A DNA stretch of 64,000 bases from Ceratodon purpureus. Its lineage: Eukaryota > Streptophyta > Bryopsida > Pseudoditrichales > Ditrichaceae. The notes under the pieces were generated by a model. It did no database searches. It worked only from the letters and a program-made list of their open reading frames with translations, and was not told the origin of the DNA. The stretch covers positions 3,737,535 through 3,801,534 of the forward strand of contig CM026432.1 of the NCBI GenBank assembly GCA_014871385.1, in the 5' to 3' direction. A program made the position numbers and the translations under genes. Shown one piece after another: positions 13,229 to 26,608 of the stretch; positions within the stretch are counted from its first letter, which is position 1, and the number at the start of each line of letters is the position of its first letter.

Positions 13229-16105
13229 GCGATTCAACTGATAGCTATCTATACATAAGCTTTGTTTGGAACTCTATTTAACTGCTAATCTACGTTGCAG
13301 TCTCCGCTGAGTTTTGAACAATCTTGTTCGTTTGAAATCTGCAGCAGATGCATCAGTCAGAGGAAATGAGTATCTACCAACCACCCCATGCCCTTGGTAT
13401 CTGGGAATTGTATCCTAGAGAGTAGTTACAACTCGGGAGAACATAGACGACGTTCTATTCTGGCCGAAATGCGGCCTGTCAAGCAAGGAAGGAATCACTT
13501 CTAGCTAGTTATTGCGCTCACAATCAAGATCAAACTTTATCTCAATTCCTGTGAATTCTCGCCAAACAAGAAAGCTATCAACCCCGACTTCAGTTCAAGG
13601 AAGAAACAGAAACAGAGCAATTTTCAACGGTACACAACAAAGAAGTAAACTGAAACGTTCCATTTAAGCTCCTGTACTTCAATTGCAAGTTCAAATTATG
13701 TAACATCAAAGCATACGACCCAAACGTAAACAAAGCAAAAATCAAAAAATCAAAGAACAAAAACCAAAACCATGAAATCCGAGCAATTCAATGAGCGAGC
13801 AAAACCTGCCCCTGTTTTCAAGCCAACTAACACGGTGCAGAAAATGGAGCGATCTACCACCCAGACGAAGTAAACCTCCTCGCTAATCACACTGAAGGTA
13901 CAATAAAACAGTAATCTGCAAAACCACGTTCCGAAGCAAAAATCCGAAACTGGTCTAAGCCTTGCCTCCACACAAACCTCAGTCAACAACCATTCAACAA
14001 CTGGGTCCTAGAGAACCCACCAACGCAGAGCCCAACAACAAAACCTGTCTGAAAACTACGACCGCACCAGAAGATCCAAACCAGACGTCCCCCATAAGAA
14101 ACAACCTCATCACGCCACCCAATGATTCTAAAACCCCCAACCTCCAACTTTCTAGTCAACCAGATTCAAACCTCAAAATTCAAAAAACTCAACCAAAAAA
14201 CTCCCACACAAAACCGCAAAAATCCTCCATCCATCAAAGCGAGCAACCGATGCACTCACCTCATCCACTGCCTCAAACCTGCACCGAAAAAGCCTAGACT
14301 CCAGTTCTAACTTGTGATGATCCCACCACAGCACCCCACCATGTATACAGTTCCGGAACTATGTCTAGACGCGTTCAAGAACCTAGACAATCTCCAAGAA
14401 GCTAGACAATCTCCAAGAAGCCACTCGGCTTCAACGTAGTATGCAGACACTCTCACAGAGTCCTTGCAAACTTCGTACCATGGAAGCACGTCCACGCTTC
14501 TAGATGATCGAAGCGGTAGCTAGCTACCAGCACGTCGTCGACGTAGGGTCTGTGCAGCTGAAAGGAGTGTCCGAGCTGGGGACTTGTTCAGTGGAGATCG
14601 AGGGAATTCCTGCGCGGAAGGTGTTGGACTGGGTCGTATTTGGCCATCAATCATGTTACTGGTGGGTCAACATGTTTCGGTGCCAGTGGTAGTGAATTCC
14701 GGGCACGCGGGTTACCGCCACAACCTGGAAACAACAACTTGGAGTCGCGCTGTACGGATCATGATGATGCAACTCGGAGAGCTCCGACGCGGTGTCGGTA
14801 GGTGGAAATCAGTTACATTTTGAGTTGCTTTAAATCTAACTTAGTTGCTGATCAAGGTTTCATGTTTTGTAGATTCGGAGAAGGCGGTTTTGTGTTCTGG
14901 AGTGGTTGTGAGATATCGGTAATTTGGAGACTACTTCTATGTGTAGGTGACCGTTTTTTGATCCATAAATGGTAACCAGAATTTACTATCAATCGGATGG
15001 TTTTAGTTTCTAAATTCTGTTATGTGGTACTAATGTTGGCACTAAACGACATGGGGGTTTAGTGGATGGAGGAGTACCATTTAACTGAATAGTGTTTCAG
15101 TGGTTTACCTTTTGTAACTGGATCCTTGCTGGAAATTCTGTTTATGGTCCTACTTTTCTTGATGATGTAAGGTGATGCGCGTGGGTCATGCAATCCTGTG
15201 TCCATTATGGAATTTTCTAGCAATCCCACTTGTCCCAAATATGTATATACAAAGGTAGGTTGTTAATGCATTGGTTTTTAGAAATTTGTTGTTTGAGCTC
15301 ACCGAGTCTTGGATACCTTCTAAATGGCATTGGGTTTCGAGCTCTCCTGTGGTGGAGGAAGGAGAGTTGACATTCTCAATTTTACGGAATGCCAAGAGCT
15401 TGTTTCAAAAAAGGGTAATCTAAGACGTTTTCAACAGTTACCAGTATCTAACACAAACGCAGTCAAATGGAACCCCTGGTTACCTATGTCTGGAACATGA
15501 TTGATTCAATGGGGTATCAGGATCAAAGATGGTTTATGAACAGAACCATTCGCTTAACAATGTGCGTGATGATTCCGGTTACAGGTTCTCGTCCACGTTT
15601 GTTATTGTAATGTGACAGGTATATCAGGCTCATTGCTAAACTATCATAACTGAAGAGAAATTGGGAAAGGGCAGAAAATGAATGAGAATGACGAACTAAA
15701 CGCCGTTCGAAAGATCCACACAGGGGGCACGCTTAAAAATCTTTTACACAAATAGATCTGAGCAGGAATCAGGATTTCAACCAAATGCGTGATTTGAACC
15801 ATTTCCTATCACTGCCATACCTTTGTAAGAATGCCACACATCAACAAATATAGTAGGAAATAGGATGGAGTGTCACAAAATCACGCTATGGGTCGCTAAC
15901 CTCTGCTTGTCAGTGAATTAGTCCTTGCCCTTGTCTTAAGCTTAGGGGCGGTTTCTTGGGACTTGTGTTGTCTTCGATGGAGCAGGGGAGCCGGATATAA
16001 GACTCAAACGGTGGAATGGCTCTAGAGAACCTGTCCAGAACCAGGGTTGTCCAATAGGACACCCTTCCATAATGCACATGCAGACCCACCTTTCGAACCA
16101 AGGTC
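13229..16105. other. Intergenic region, PLD leader side and VAP 3' side
   Basis: No convincing gene. The part just upstream of PLD (13229-14300) is probably its promoter and 5' UTR, possibly with a leader intron. An exact 19-bp unit, CTAGACAATCTCCAAGAAG, is repeated in tandem at 14383-14401 and 14402-14420. The short open frames lack protein character. Confidence 0.5.
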
Positions 16106-18704
16106 TCATAATGACTCTCCACCTTCCCCCTGTTGCCGAGCTAGGTAATCCCCGCGGCGCTGTTTCTGCAAACCAACAATTCCAAGAGATACTGTTCATA
16201 AAATTGCTGAAGGAGATGAAGTCCCGAAACAGCTTGATCACCAACTCATCATCTCATCAAGCACTCTGGAGCAGTTGACCTCACAATTATGCTCGTTGCA
16301 GCTATCAACCTTGCTTCGAAGTGAGTAAGCTAAGTAATGAAAACCGATATTATCATAGGCCGAGATACTTTAGATACTTCACCAGGTAAAGCTCACTCAC
16401 CCATTCATCAATCACAAGGCCATCCACAACCATGGTGCCCTTAGGGATCGTTTCTGCTGGAGGCTTTTTACGAGCTGCTTCAATTGCATCAGCTTCTGCA
16501 AGACGCTTCTGCAACCTTTCCAATTCCGCCTGCTCCCCAATTTGTCAGCAGAGAGGTCATTAGTTGCACGTTACACGTAATATTACTAATGCTGCCAAAG
16601 AACAGAATTCAAGCGCCCTCAAATACTGATTCTCTTAGTGCAGCTTTCTAAGATCATTGAAATGTTAACACTTTACGCATCATTCTGCTGGTTTCAGCTT
16701 CCAGAATACCGGTGGTTTCACTTTCACGCTACTCTGCTCCATGAGTTGCCCAGAAGAAGAGACCTCGAGCTATGATATGTAAAGAGCTACAAGGTGCAAG
16801 ATCACAATCATAGGAACATTCTTCCAGACCTAAAACGAATAAGCCTGCAATAAAAGCATGTGAGCTGTAGAATAACATTCTGTGTCTTTTAACTGCATAC
16901 ACCAACTTGTACGAAACTGCGGCTGAGGAACACTCACTGGAGACGCTTTCTGTGGATCAATGAACACCACTTCAAGGATGCGCTCGACAGTAACCAACTC
17001 CTTTTGATCCTCAAACTGCAACAAGTAAATAGCAGATAACCAATCAGCAATATCTCAGAAAAACAACCAAGAGCAAGGAAAAAGAGTCAACCTCTGTGCA
17101 GGTAAAAAATCTAGCCCAAAAATTCTTCTTGATAAGTCGGTCAGACTTAAGGGAGGAAAAGGAGACAAACAGAAACTTTATGTCTCTTAATTTTCCAAGT
17201 GAAAATAGGATCCTACCAGTTCTGGAGTATATTCGACTCCTGCCTGCACAGACAAGCTGACAATCTTGAACTTGTCCTTGGGTCTTTTGTCTGTTGGACG
17301 CTCAGGCGGCTCCAAAAATTTCACAACTGCGGTGTCAGTGTTCACCGCGTTAATATCGTAATACCCATGTCCAACATGTATCCATGAATAAGAATTACTC
17401 GTTTCAAGTTACTGTCCTCAGGAATCTAGTCATGACCAAGAATAGTGCACTGCACCTGTTGCAATAGTATTTTCATTTGGTGCGAGCACACCACTAGGTG
17501 GACGCATGAAGCAGCTCTTTGGAGCTGTAGTTTGAAACTGCAACACAATTAACCAAAAACGGATGACTTCTCTTCTCGGTCAGCATGCACCATATAAAAT
17601 AGCATTTTTAGGAACACTATTGTCGCATAATCAGCATGGGCTTCTTACTACACTGATTGCATTAAACACTATGAAACACACGGCCCGAGGCCTCATTTAC
17701 CACGTGGCCAGTCATTGCAGAACATTTAAAAGCCTTGCAACCAGGGTGATCTTTGATGTACAACAACTTTGCATCAGCAGTGTCTACTAAATTCAGTGTA
17801 CCACTGCTGGTTTCGAGAACACTAAGAGCACTTATCTCAAACAGTACCTATTAAACTACCCCATACATCAATACATTTAAGCATACCCTCCCCCAACTGT
17901 AGGTCAACTTAAGTGAAGAAAGGAAAAATCTCCTCACCTTAAAAGCAACATGTGACCGACTAACATTCTTGATTTTAATTGCACTTGAAACTTGCTTTCC
18001 TGGCTCATCTGTAGCACAAGCAAAACCAAAAAAATCAGCAAAAATTTCCACAGAAAACCATAGAAATCCCACACAAAAAACTAGAAACATACCTCCTAAC
18101 CAAAACCAGAATGCCATGCCCCTACCCCATTCGACTACAGCACCCCCATTAAAGCTAGTTCTCTTACCACCAAGTCGAAAACCAGACAAAGATTACGCAA
18201 GCTAAACCTCGAGAATTAATACCATCGTTCCAATTTTCTAGCAAATCGAGCTAGTTCATCGCCAAAGAACCAACACAGCAAAACACTACCCTTAGTCCTC
18301 TAGCAAACATCATCATCCCCAAGCTCAACCAAAAAAAAAAATCTCCCGCAAAGCCGTCGCCCTCAACGGTCCCATCGAAAAACACAGGGAAATTTTTCTT
18401 GACCAACTCAAAGAGCTCAAATCCAAACCCAAACACAGCGTGTCGGCAAAAAACTCGACCAGACACTCCACTTACAAAGGAAGTGCAATTTCTTGTCAGG
18501 GTCGAGACGAAGGCGTCTCCGGCTGATCATGAACGCTCTGGCCAAGGTGGACATGGAGGAGGTGCTGGCCCTGGCATTCTCCTGGCTCTGCAGAAATGCA
18601 CTCCTTTGTATCTCAGCCTGCTTCTGCTGCTCCCATGGCAACCTCAGCTTCCACGCTTGCGGCGACCGCTTCTTCTCCGCTGCCTCCATCTCCTCCGGCG
18701 CCAT
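16106..18704 (-). CDS. Vesicle-associated membrane protein-associated protein (MSP domain, plant VAP4 type)
   Basis: VAP proteins use their MSP domain to hold partners, often through FFAT motifs, at the ER and its contact sites. Seven exons in gene order: 18704-18476, 18008-17938, 17537-17456, 17326-17217, 17015-16938, 16529-16401, 16165-16106; 759 nt, 252 aa, all GT-AG and in frame. The N-terminus (about 1-65) is basic and low in complexity. The MSP domain then runs from LRLDPDKKLHF to IDPQKASP. It contains the VAP signature TTAPKSCFMRPPSG. After it comes a charged, probably helical stretch (AELERLQKRLAEADA). The protein ends at GEGGESL with no C-terminal membrane segment, like the Arabidopsis VAP4-1/4-2/4-3 group and unlike VAP27-1. 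The last coding exon holds only 19 residues. Confidence 0.93.
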
Positions 18705-20279
18705 CCCCTAGTCCTCTCTCTCCCTCCCTCCCTCCCTCCCCCCAAACCCCTCTCACACACAACCACCTCCACAAACCCACACCTTGATCCTCCCCTCCTC
18801 CATCTCCTCTCCTCTACCACCAACCCTCCTCACTCCTCAATCTCCCATTTCCAAATTGTGACATTCCGTACCCATCCTCCCAGCTCTCACCTGTCCACAC
18901 CCACCTGCAAAACAACAACCCAAACCAACACCAAAACCAACAAAACTTAACCAAAAACCAAAACTAAAAACCTCTACTACTCCACCTAGAGAATCATCCC
19001 ATACTTTCTTACACTATCTAGATCCCTGGTGGCCTATTTCCTAGCACTACCTCCACTAGCCTCATGATTCACAGTTAGACTTTCTGTCCCAAAACACACA
19101 CATACACACACATGCACACACTAATATTACACCAACAAATGACATCCCAAACCCAAGCTCCTGCCTTTTAACCATAACTTGAATATGTTACCCTTTTAAG
19201 TTTCAAGCCATCATCACATAAGAACTTAGAAGCACTTCTGAGGACCATTTAAGCAAAGTGGAGTCCATCACTGGCAACAGAAGTCGCCATTTGGAGAAAA
19301 CTGGAAGCAGGTGGAGGAGAAAAATGAGACATGGGAGGACGAAACTTGGAGAATGGTGGCTGTGGGAGTGATGATGATGCTAATAATAAGGTGGAGTATG
19401 TTATCCCCTGGCTATGGCCATGCATTGTTTTTCGAGTTTTTTTGAGTTTTTCGAGCAAAGTTGCATTAACTTGCTCTCAAGGTTGGATGTTGTTGTGTGG
19501 TTTTCGTGATGGTTTTTTTCTATTTATTTTTATGATGTTGAGGTGTTACCTACAGTTAGGTAAATGGTGGAAGGTAAAGTGTTTGATTGACTTGCGGGTG
19601 GGTTAGCCATGGCTGCAAAGGGTTGGGGCTCGAGTTTTTCTGGTCTGCAGGCTCTTTTGTGATGATTTCATCAGCAGGGTGAGACTGTCTGGGGCCATCA
19701 TTGAGGTGGAACTGGGTTTGTGGGGACGCAGAGTCTGTCATTTTGGCTTCCTGGTTGACCTGTAAAAGGCTTCATCTTTGGACTTTTTAAGTTACCAAAC
19801 TTGGATTTTTTTTGGAAAGGGAGGAGTGACTTCGGTGGGTGCGGCTTGATTTTTATGTTACTTTGTATTTTATTTTAGATGAGAGATGGTAGGGGACAAG
19901 TGTTTTGGACTGTCCTTGAGAACGTGTTGTGTCTTGTTTGGATTGAAATGGTGGGCGGTGTAGAAGTTGGAACTGTAACAATTGGGTTTTATAGGCTGTT
20001 GTATGCGTGAGCTAATTTTAATGGCTTTTGTAATGTGTTTTTAGGGTGGAGGATTTGAGCTTATGGAAAAGCATAGAGTTAAATTAAAGTAGAATGCTTG
20101 ATTTATGGAGATTTATGTGATTTAAGTGATAATTGATCATGATTGTAGTATACAAATCATTAGTATTTCCAAGTATGATACTTGGATATGAATTTATTAT
20201 ATTTTTGACATTTTAAAAATAACTAAAAGTAATATGGCATGGAAAAAAACTATATAAGTGAGTTGAAAGGATTCAAATG

Positions 20280-20925
20280 TTCTATCAATGACATTCTAGA
20301 GTGAAAGTTAGAAGCAATGTCAAGTTTAAAAAAAATAGTATTCACTTGGAAAACTATCTTTTTATTGAACTTATCCACTATATTATTCTAGAGTCATTGA
20401 TTCTATCACTGACATTCCATAGTCAAAGTCTAAAGAATATTACGTTGTCATGTCTAAAGAATATTACTTACTTGAGAACCTTTCATTTTATTGGTTCTGC
20501 CATTTACATTCCATAGTCAAAGTTAAAAGCATTGTCATGTCTAAAGAATATTACTTACCTGAGAACCTGTCATTTTAGCAGTTTTATCACTGACATTCCA
20601 TAATCAAAGTTAAAAGCATTGTCAGGTCTAAAGAATATTACTTACCTGAGAACCTGTCATTTTACTGAACTTATCCATTGTGGTGTACATTCTTGAGTCA
20701 CAGTCTTTGTCAATGGCATTCCATGATAAAAGTTGATTAGCAGTGTCATGTTAAAAATTAGTACTCCCTTGGGCATTTGTCATTTCATTGAACTTATCCA
20801 TAGAACTTTCTATGGTCACAGTTTTTGTCAGACTTGACATTCGCAGGTAATAGTTGAAAGGATTGGCCTAGAAACCTGTCATTTTAATGAACTTATCCAT
20901 TGTACATTCCTCACTCATAGTAAAT
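20280..20925. repeat. Degenerate tandem array, about 90-120 bp period
   Basis: About six diverged units can be aligned by eye. Each has a block like TGACATTCCATAGTCAAAG, then GTCATGTCTAAAGAATATTA, then a GAGAACCTGTCATTTTA-like block, and often TGAACTTATCCATT. Unit length varies by deletion. It looks like an old local satellite or a tandemly duplicated non-coding segment. Confidence 0.75.
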
Positions 20926-21026
20926 ATAACTGTTTTTATTTCAAAATGATATAAATTGTAGATGTCATGTCATTGCATGTCATCATGAAGTATATCTTCA
21001 AAAGAATCTTATCATTGAACATGGTC

Positions 21027-21363
21027 TAGTATGGCCCAAGTTTGCAGTGAAATCCCAGATCATAGTGGCACACAGTGAGATTTCTGCCACATGGACTCCC
21101 TTGAGGGGGTGCCACATGGCAAACTGGGATATTTTTGAATTATCTTTCCCACCCACCCTCAACCCTCTTGTACTTTGAGGGGGGTGGAGGAAATACAGAC
21201 ATTATGGGATAAACCTGACCCCAAGACCCCCCTCCCTTGAGACCCCCCAACCGTTCTAGCTATGCCACATACCCCACGTCCCCCTCCCCACCCCCTGCAT
21301 TAATTAATTAATGCAAACCCTGTGCACAATGAGATTTGGTGAGATAGTATGGCCCAAGTTTGC
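21027..21363. repeat. About 300-bp segment between 19-bp direct repeats
   Basis: TAGTATGGCCCAAGTTTGC occurs exactly at 21027-21045 and 21345-21363. The DNA between them is markedly more GC-rich (C/G runs) than its surroundings and contains a perfect 20-bp palindrome (21296-21315, centred on TTAATTAA). The repeats could be a target-site duplication around an inserted sequence. Confidence 0.6.
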
Positions 21364-21556
21364 TAAATTGGGTGCACTCAAAATAGACAATCAATTGGGC
21401 CAATGTTATATTCCAAATTTTAAATTAAAAAAAATCTTTTCTTATAAAATATGATTTATTCAATGGATCAAGTTTGTCAGAATATGTGAAAAAATCCGAA
21501 TGCCTATTTTAGTTGATCATGACTTCATCCTCTCATCTCTTGCTACTACTAAATTT

Positions 21557-21620
21557 ATTGAATCATTGAATCATTGAATCATTGAATCATTGAATCATTG
21601 AATCATTGAATCATTGAATC
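21557..21620. repeat. 8-bp minisatellite (ATTGAATC)8
   Basis: Eight perfect head-to-tail copies of ATTGAATC. No function is implied; the array is likely length-variable. Confidence 0.9.
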
Positions 21621-22961
21621 AGCTTGGCTTCTTGGCTTCAACGCCGTTACATATTATAGAATCAGCTCCTATTATAATCATTGTACTAGATAGTTGAGAC
21701 TGGCCTCTTGTTCAAAATGGGCTTGAAGCATAATTTGTCTAGCCTTTAGATGTAAAACGGCTCTTAAATTTCATTATTTTTTATCAAACATAATCTTATT
21801 TATCCACTCTAAATAGTTTAAGGGCAAAAAAGAGTTCGGTGGTTTTTTTTTAAAAGGTGTGGACAAGCTTGGTGGTATGTAAACTCAAGAAAAAATTAGT
21901 TTTCAAAAGAATGACAATAAGATTAATTTTATTTCACTTTAGAAACCACCTAATTCTTGTACACTAAAAAGAGTGAGACTACCAAGCTCTTCCATGCCTA
22001 CTAACAATTGTAATTAAACATAATAATCTAATAAAACAAGTCATGGTATCTTTTAAAGACTCAAGGCGACTCTAAGCATTATTATACTATGTTGTTTTGT
22101 AGTAGAACTTCAGGCTGGTATATGTTTACCAAAACAAATACAAATAAATTGAACAAAAATAAATAATTTACTATGTGATATTGTAATTAAAATTGCAAGC
22201 ATTATACAATGATAATTAAAAAAAAAATAGATCTATTATTAAAAATTGCCAAAATTTGACCGTTGATTTTTCTTCATCTGTGAGTTCATAATGATCAAAG
22301 TGGACCAAATTTGTTTTTCAGCAACTATGGAACTTTTTGTTGTCAAACTTTGATGCCTACCCTCGTAAAACTCATATATACTCCAACTTGGATAACTTGG
22401 TAATTTGAATAGGAATTTGGTTAAGAACACATTACAACAAAAAGATTCAAAATATATCCTAAAAATGAAAAGTTGATTCCTGCCCAAATTTGAAGAGAGA
22501 ACAGGTTAGTTAATCAAAAATTCCCAAAAATTTATAAATTCACCAAAAAATTCACACAATTAATTTACAGTAAAATCTTCCTCCTCAAAAATCTTAACAC
22601 AAGAATATTACTGTTCCCCGTTCATCTAACCCAAAAACCCGAATTGGGTGTAAAAGAACTTAAGAGGTTAATAGTCGAAATACTAAAAGAAACTAATTCC
22701 CCAAAAAACATCAACAATTCTATCAGCACTAAGTTCTCTTCATGTAACTTAATTCATATTGCTTCAACCCCTGAAACAGGTTTTGGAGCTTGCCATTTCT
22801 CAATTCCCAATGTTTCTTTGCAATCATCGGAAAGTCATCACTTGGGACAAAAACCTGAAGAAACAACCGTACAATATTGAAAATCACTACAAAAAAGAAC
22901 AGCATATCCCCAAAGGCATTGAAACTGTTTCAGAAAGAAAAATAATGTTCTATTAAATTAA

Positions 22962-25900
22962 TCAAATAGACAGTTTATCAGAACCTCCGGTCTTCGGAAG
23001 TCCCTTGAGGACATCTCGAAGAGCATAATATATACTGATGCATTTGTGATCAGACAACATTGTGCTAGACAGAACAATACGGCCAAATTGTGTCCCATCT
23101 TGTCCTTTCAGCAAGATATGGCCCTCCCTCCCTGCTGACTTGGTACCATCTTCATTTGTTGGAGCCCGACCTCCACAAATGAGCAGAAGTAGGCCTGGAA
23201 CCCAAAGTTCCGGATGCTCGTCTTCCGCTTTACTCTCTTCCTTCAGGTTGCGAGGCTTTGGTCCTTCTTTGGAGAGGGGTGGTTCAGGTGGTCTGTCTTT
23301 CTTCTCAAGCAACTTTTTTGCAACTTCTTCAACGTTCTTCTCCAGTTTCTCGACTTCTTCTGAATCTGGAGATGAATTGTTTACAACCAATTTTTGTCAC
23401 TGAATGCTAAGAGCCGCTTATATGTAGATGAATATATCACTGGATAGCAAGTAGACACGGCTAGCCCTGGAGAATGGAGAGAGGTGACTTACCTGGTTCA
23501 CTTGACGAGCTAAGACTGACGAAGGATGCATATCGGCGTGCTACGTCCTGTACAGAAGACAACTTCTTGATCGTGGTCTCAACCAACTCTGCGAGGCCCT
23601 TGTGGTCTTCACTTTCCTTTAACAAAGTCCTGCAGAAGAAACCTCTGTCATAACAATTCTCCTACGGTATTGTAAGCTTCCACAAGCTTATCTGAATTAA
23701 GGACACATACAACATGTGAAATTCTATCTATGTAAGAGAATATAAAACAACAGGAACAAAGGAAACCTACGTGGAGCATAGTTTAGATTGTCATGATGAG
23801 GGCTGATTTACAAATACGAAAGAGGAAGACTGTCAAATTTCACATGCGCCAAGAATGACCAAGGAGACATACCAATTTGTGACCAGTATTTCATTACGCA
23901 GACGAGTCAATGCTGCTGTGTTCATTCGAGGAATAACGTCATCCTGTATACACAACATTCTGTGAAAATGGATATACAAAACCCAAGCAAGAATAATATC
24001 CTGTTCAACACAATGCATACAAAATGATTGAACATCAGAGAGTACATATTCGTTTGAAATACACACTCGAAGTTCAGCACTGTTTTCCATGTACACTGTA
24101 AAAATACCAAACGATTAAGAGTCAAATTATTACCTGTAAAACCAATGTAGTGATATAATCTGCACATTCTGATGCTAGCTTTTTAGAAACACAAGGAGGA
24201 GATGCAATAGTAATAGCTCTAATGGAAGAGGCTGGTATTCCAAGCTCATCTGTTCCACTTTTCCTCAGCATCAGGGCCAATAGCGCTGCAGTTGAGCCGC
24301 CCAGCGAGTGGCCCACGAATCGGAGTTCGTAGCCCTGCAGAGAGTCAAGCAACCATATCAACAGTCTAGTCACATCACACTCACTCTGACGATGTCATGA
24401 ACTTAAAACAGCTATGTCATCGAATGTGACCCCAAGTCTACATATGCAATACACGAATGTACACTGAAAATGATAAAATAAAATAAAATGAGGGCGAGAA
24501 TATAAAAAAAACAATTTCCCTTTTAAAAAAGGATGAATGATGTAGTAAAGGAAATTATACCTTATGCTCCTCTAGGCAATTTTTCAAAGTGCTCATTTCA
24601 TTTTCCATGAACCAACGTGCAGCCTCCACACTACCATAATGTACGCTTTCACCATCCAGAGTAGACGAGCCTTCACTGTTTGAAGCAAGATCGGTGACGA
24701 TGTCGTGCACAGTATGGGTTCCCCGTATGCACAATATTACAAGCTTGTGGCGATGGTCGACAGCAACGTAATATCCAGGGCGCATGACATTGGACGTGTC
24801 TTCAAACTTGACAACTTTGGACTCTTGGATCATGCTCACACGAGCCAGCCCAGCCGCGTCTTTCTGGTAGGAGCCTCGTGCCAGCTCAACATAATAGATC
24901 AAATCTCCAACCTGAAATCAACAGAAATAAAAAAAAAAAATCTCATTACGCGTTTAATTATAACTTGAGACTGCAAAGGATATCCAATGATGACCTCAAT
25001 AGTCCTGCTGAGTTAAAAAAACCTTCTCTGCGCTTGGAGTTACAAGATGCAAGGACACTACATCCTACAGAAACACCATTGAAATCACTAGTGCACAACG
25101 TTTCGAATGATAATATCTAAAAGAAACTGTATGCTACACAACATTAAATGAGCTGGCTCCAGATAAATCAGAAACTCACGAATATATCTGATTGAACTAA
25201 GTCGCCGCTAAAGGTGTCGCCCGCCATTTGAGAAGCATGGCGGACAGAGAGGAAATAGAGACCAAGCGTGAGATCCGCAATGCTCCACTTCTGAATCTGC
25301 ATCCCAGAAGTGCTCCTCAAAATACTAGCCGCAATATCCACCAACGAGGCTGTGTTTGTCGGCTCAGCATTGTTATCTGATGAAATTGTATCAGATTTAA
25401 ATATCCTTAATCGCTTCGAAGACAGACACTAAGAGCTCAAAACTAGAATCACCTTCGAAGGAGGTATGACACTCAGAAGCAGGAGAGAATTCGTGCGAAA
25501 ACAACACCTACAACCTTACAAGCACATGTTCTTGATGTTTCATTTTTGGGGGAAAATAAATAAATTAATCATCAATTCGGCATGATACTTGCAATGCTGC
25601 CTTTTAGGCAAACCAAACAATTATGCTTCTCATCACGAAAACACTCAAACTAAAGATACATTTGCTGCTAAATTAAAAGCAGGGACTCTTATCAAGGTGC
25701 ACTCAATCAAACAAAGAGGAACCCAAACCAACTAATCCACGTATTCTGATTACTTAAAAAGCTGTACAAACATCGACTAGTGGAGAGCAAAAACCAAGCC
25801 AAGCATAGCAGCATGCAGAGCAAGACACTCACTAAGGCGGCATCAATGATGAGGAGAGTCGAACATGCATGCCTGCGGGCAATGCTCGTCTGTAGAGCTT

Positions 25901-26608
25901 CATTGCTGGCTCCAGCAAACTATTCAACCAAGTCATATGCCCTCCATTCTTCTGCTCCTCCAAATCTGGCTCTGCCCTCTCTTTCTCCCCCACTGTCATC
26001 AACATCAAATTCAATACCAAAGTGTTAATCCCTCCGATGTAATAACTTTGCCAAAAAAATACAGATAAACGGACAGTTCACAATCAGGCACAACTCCATT
26101 ATTCCAGCGTCAATGTACAGAATCAGTCCCCTCTCCATCGAGCAATTGCCGGCGACTCTAGGGCATTTCTCTACCCTGAAATTGTCACTCCCGGCAATCG
26201 GTTGGGTGAAGAAACTGAATGTAATTTATCATCAATCTCATGAAAAATGCCCAGCCTAGAGCCTAAAACCCTAGAATGCACCTCCGACCAATTCAATAGC
26301 CCTCGAATGCCCATCACTGTCACAAAATGCAGTGAAAATTCTATGGTCGACTCTACCATTCTGGGGCTGAGCAAACATCTCAGTTGCATTCGTCCACGTG
26401 ACGCCTTTCAATTCACCTCTACACGTAAGGACCCAACAGTGCCAACTTCAACGAGCAGGCTCAAAGAGAAGTTGAGCAAACTCAGCAACACCGGGCTGCT
26501 CTCCAGCAAAATCTCAATTCCTATACAAAAACAAAGCTCCCCATTCCCACAACAGAGGCAGTAAAATACCCCTTTGCTGGACGTGAGAGTCGCCATGCGC
26601 CCTGGCAT
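22962..26608 (-). CDS. Class 3 lipase (alpha/beta hydrolase, similar to Arabidopsis At2g42450)
   Basis: Predicted triacylglycerol or diacylglycerol lipase. Exons in gene order: 26608-26417, 25919-25833, 25507-25453, 25376-25180, 24911-24561, 24334-24134, 23943-23873, 23629-23493, 23365-22962; 1695 nt, 564 aa. The nucleophile elbow is GHSLGG (S304). RGTHTVHDIVTDL precedes it, DDVIPR (about 362-367) probably holds the acid, and H537 in SDHKC is the likely catalytic His. A Glu/Lys/Pro-rich linker (about 432-480) precedes the final LWVPG block. Exons 4-9 are secure. Exons 1-3 are inferred from phase and splice sites: the first exon gives a hydrophobic N-terminus, and the acceptor of exon 2 (ending AATAG) has a poor pyrimidine tract. 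An ATG at 26596 is an alternative start. Confidence 0.85.

Larger units (their letters stand above)
18705..22961. other. Gene-free region rich in repeats
   Basis: The first 50 bp carry a CT-rich run (GA-rich on the VAP strand, about 18711-18745), probably in the VAP leader. A CA-rich microsatellite lies near 19094-19120. Beyond 20 kb the DNA is AT-rich, with the repeats listed separately. No supported gene. Confidence 0.6.

Noticed and set aside
18399-18950. 183-codon open frame on the plus strand
   Set aside because: Antisense to VAP exon 1 and its CT-rich leader; the Pro/Ser/Leu-rich translation is an artefact of that composition.
25833-26020. ATG-started 62-codon frame as the lipase N-terminus
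   Set aside because: It ends out of phase with the next exon; the frame giving NEALQTSIARRHACSTLLII joins exons 1, 3 and 4 in phase.
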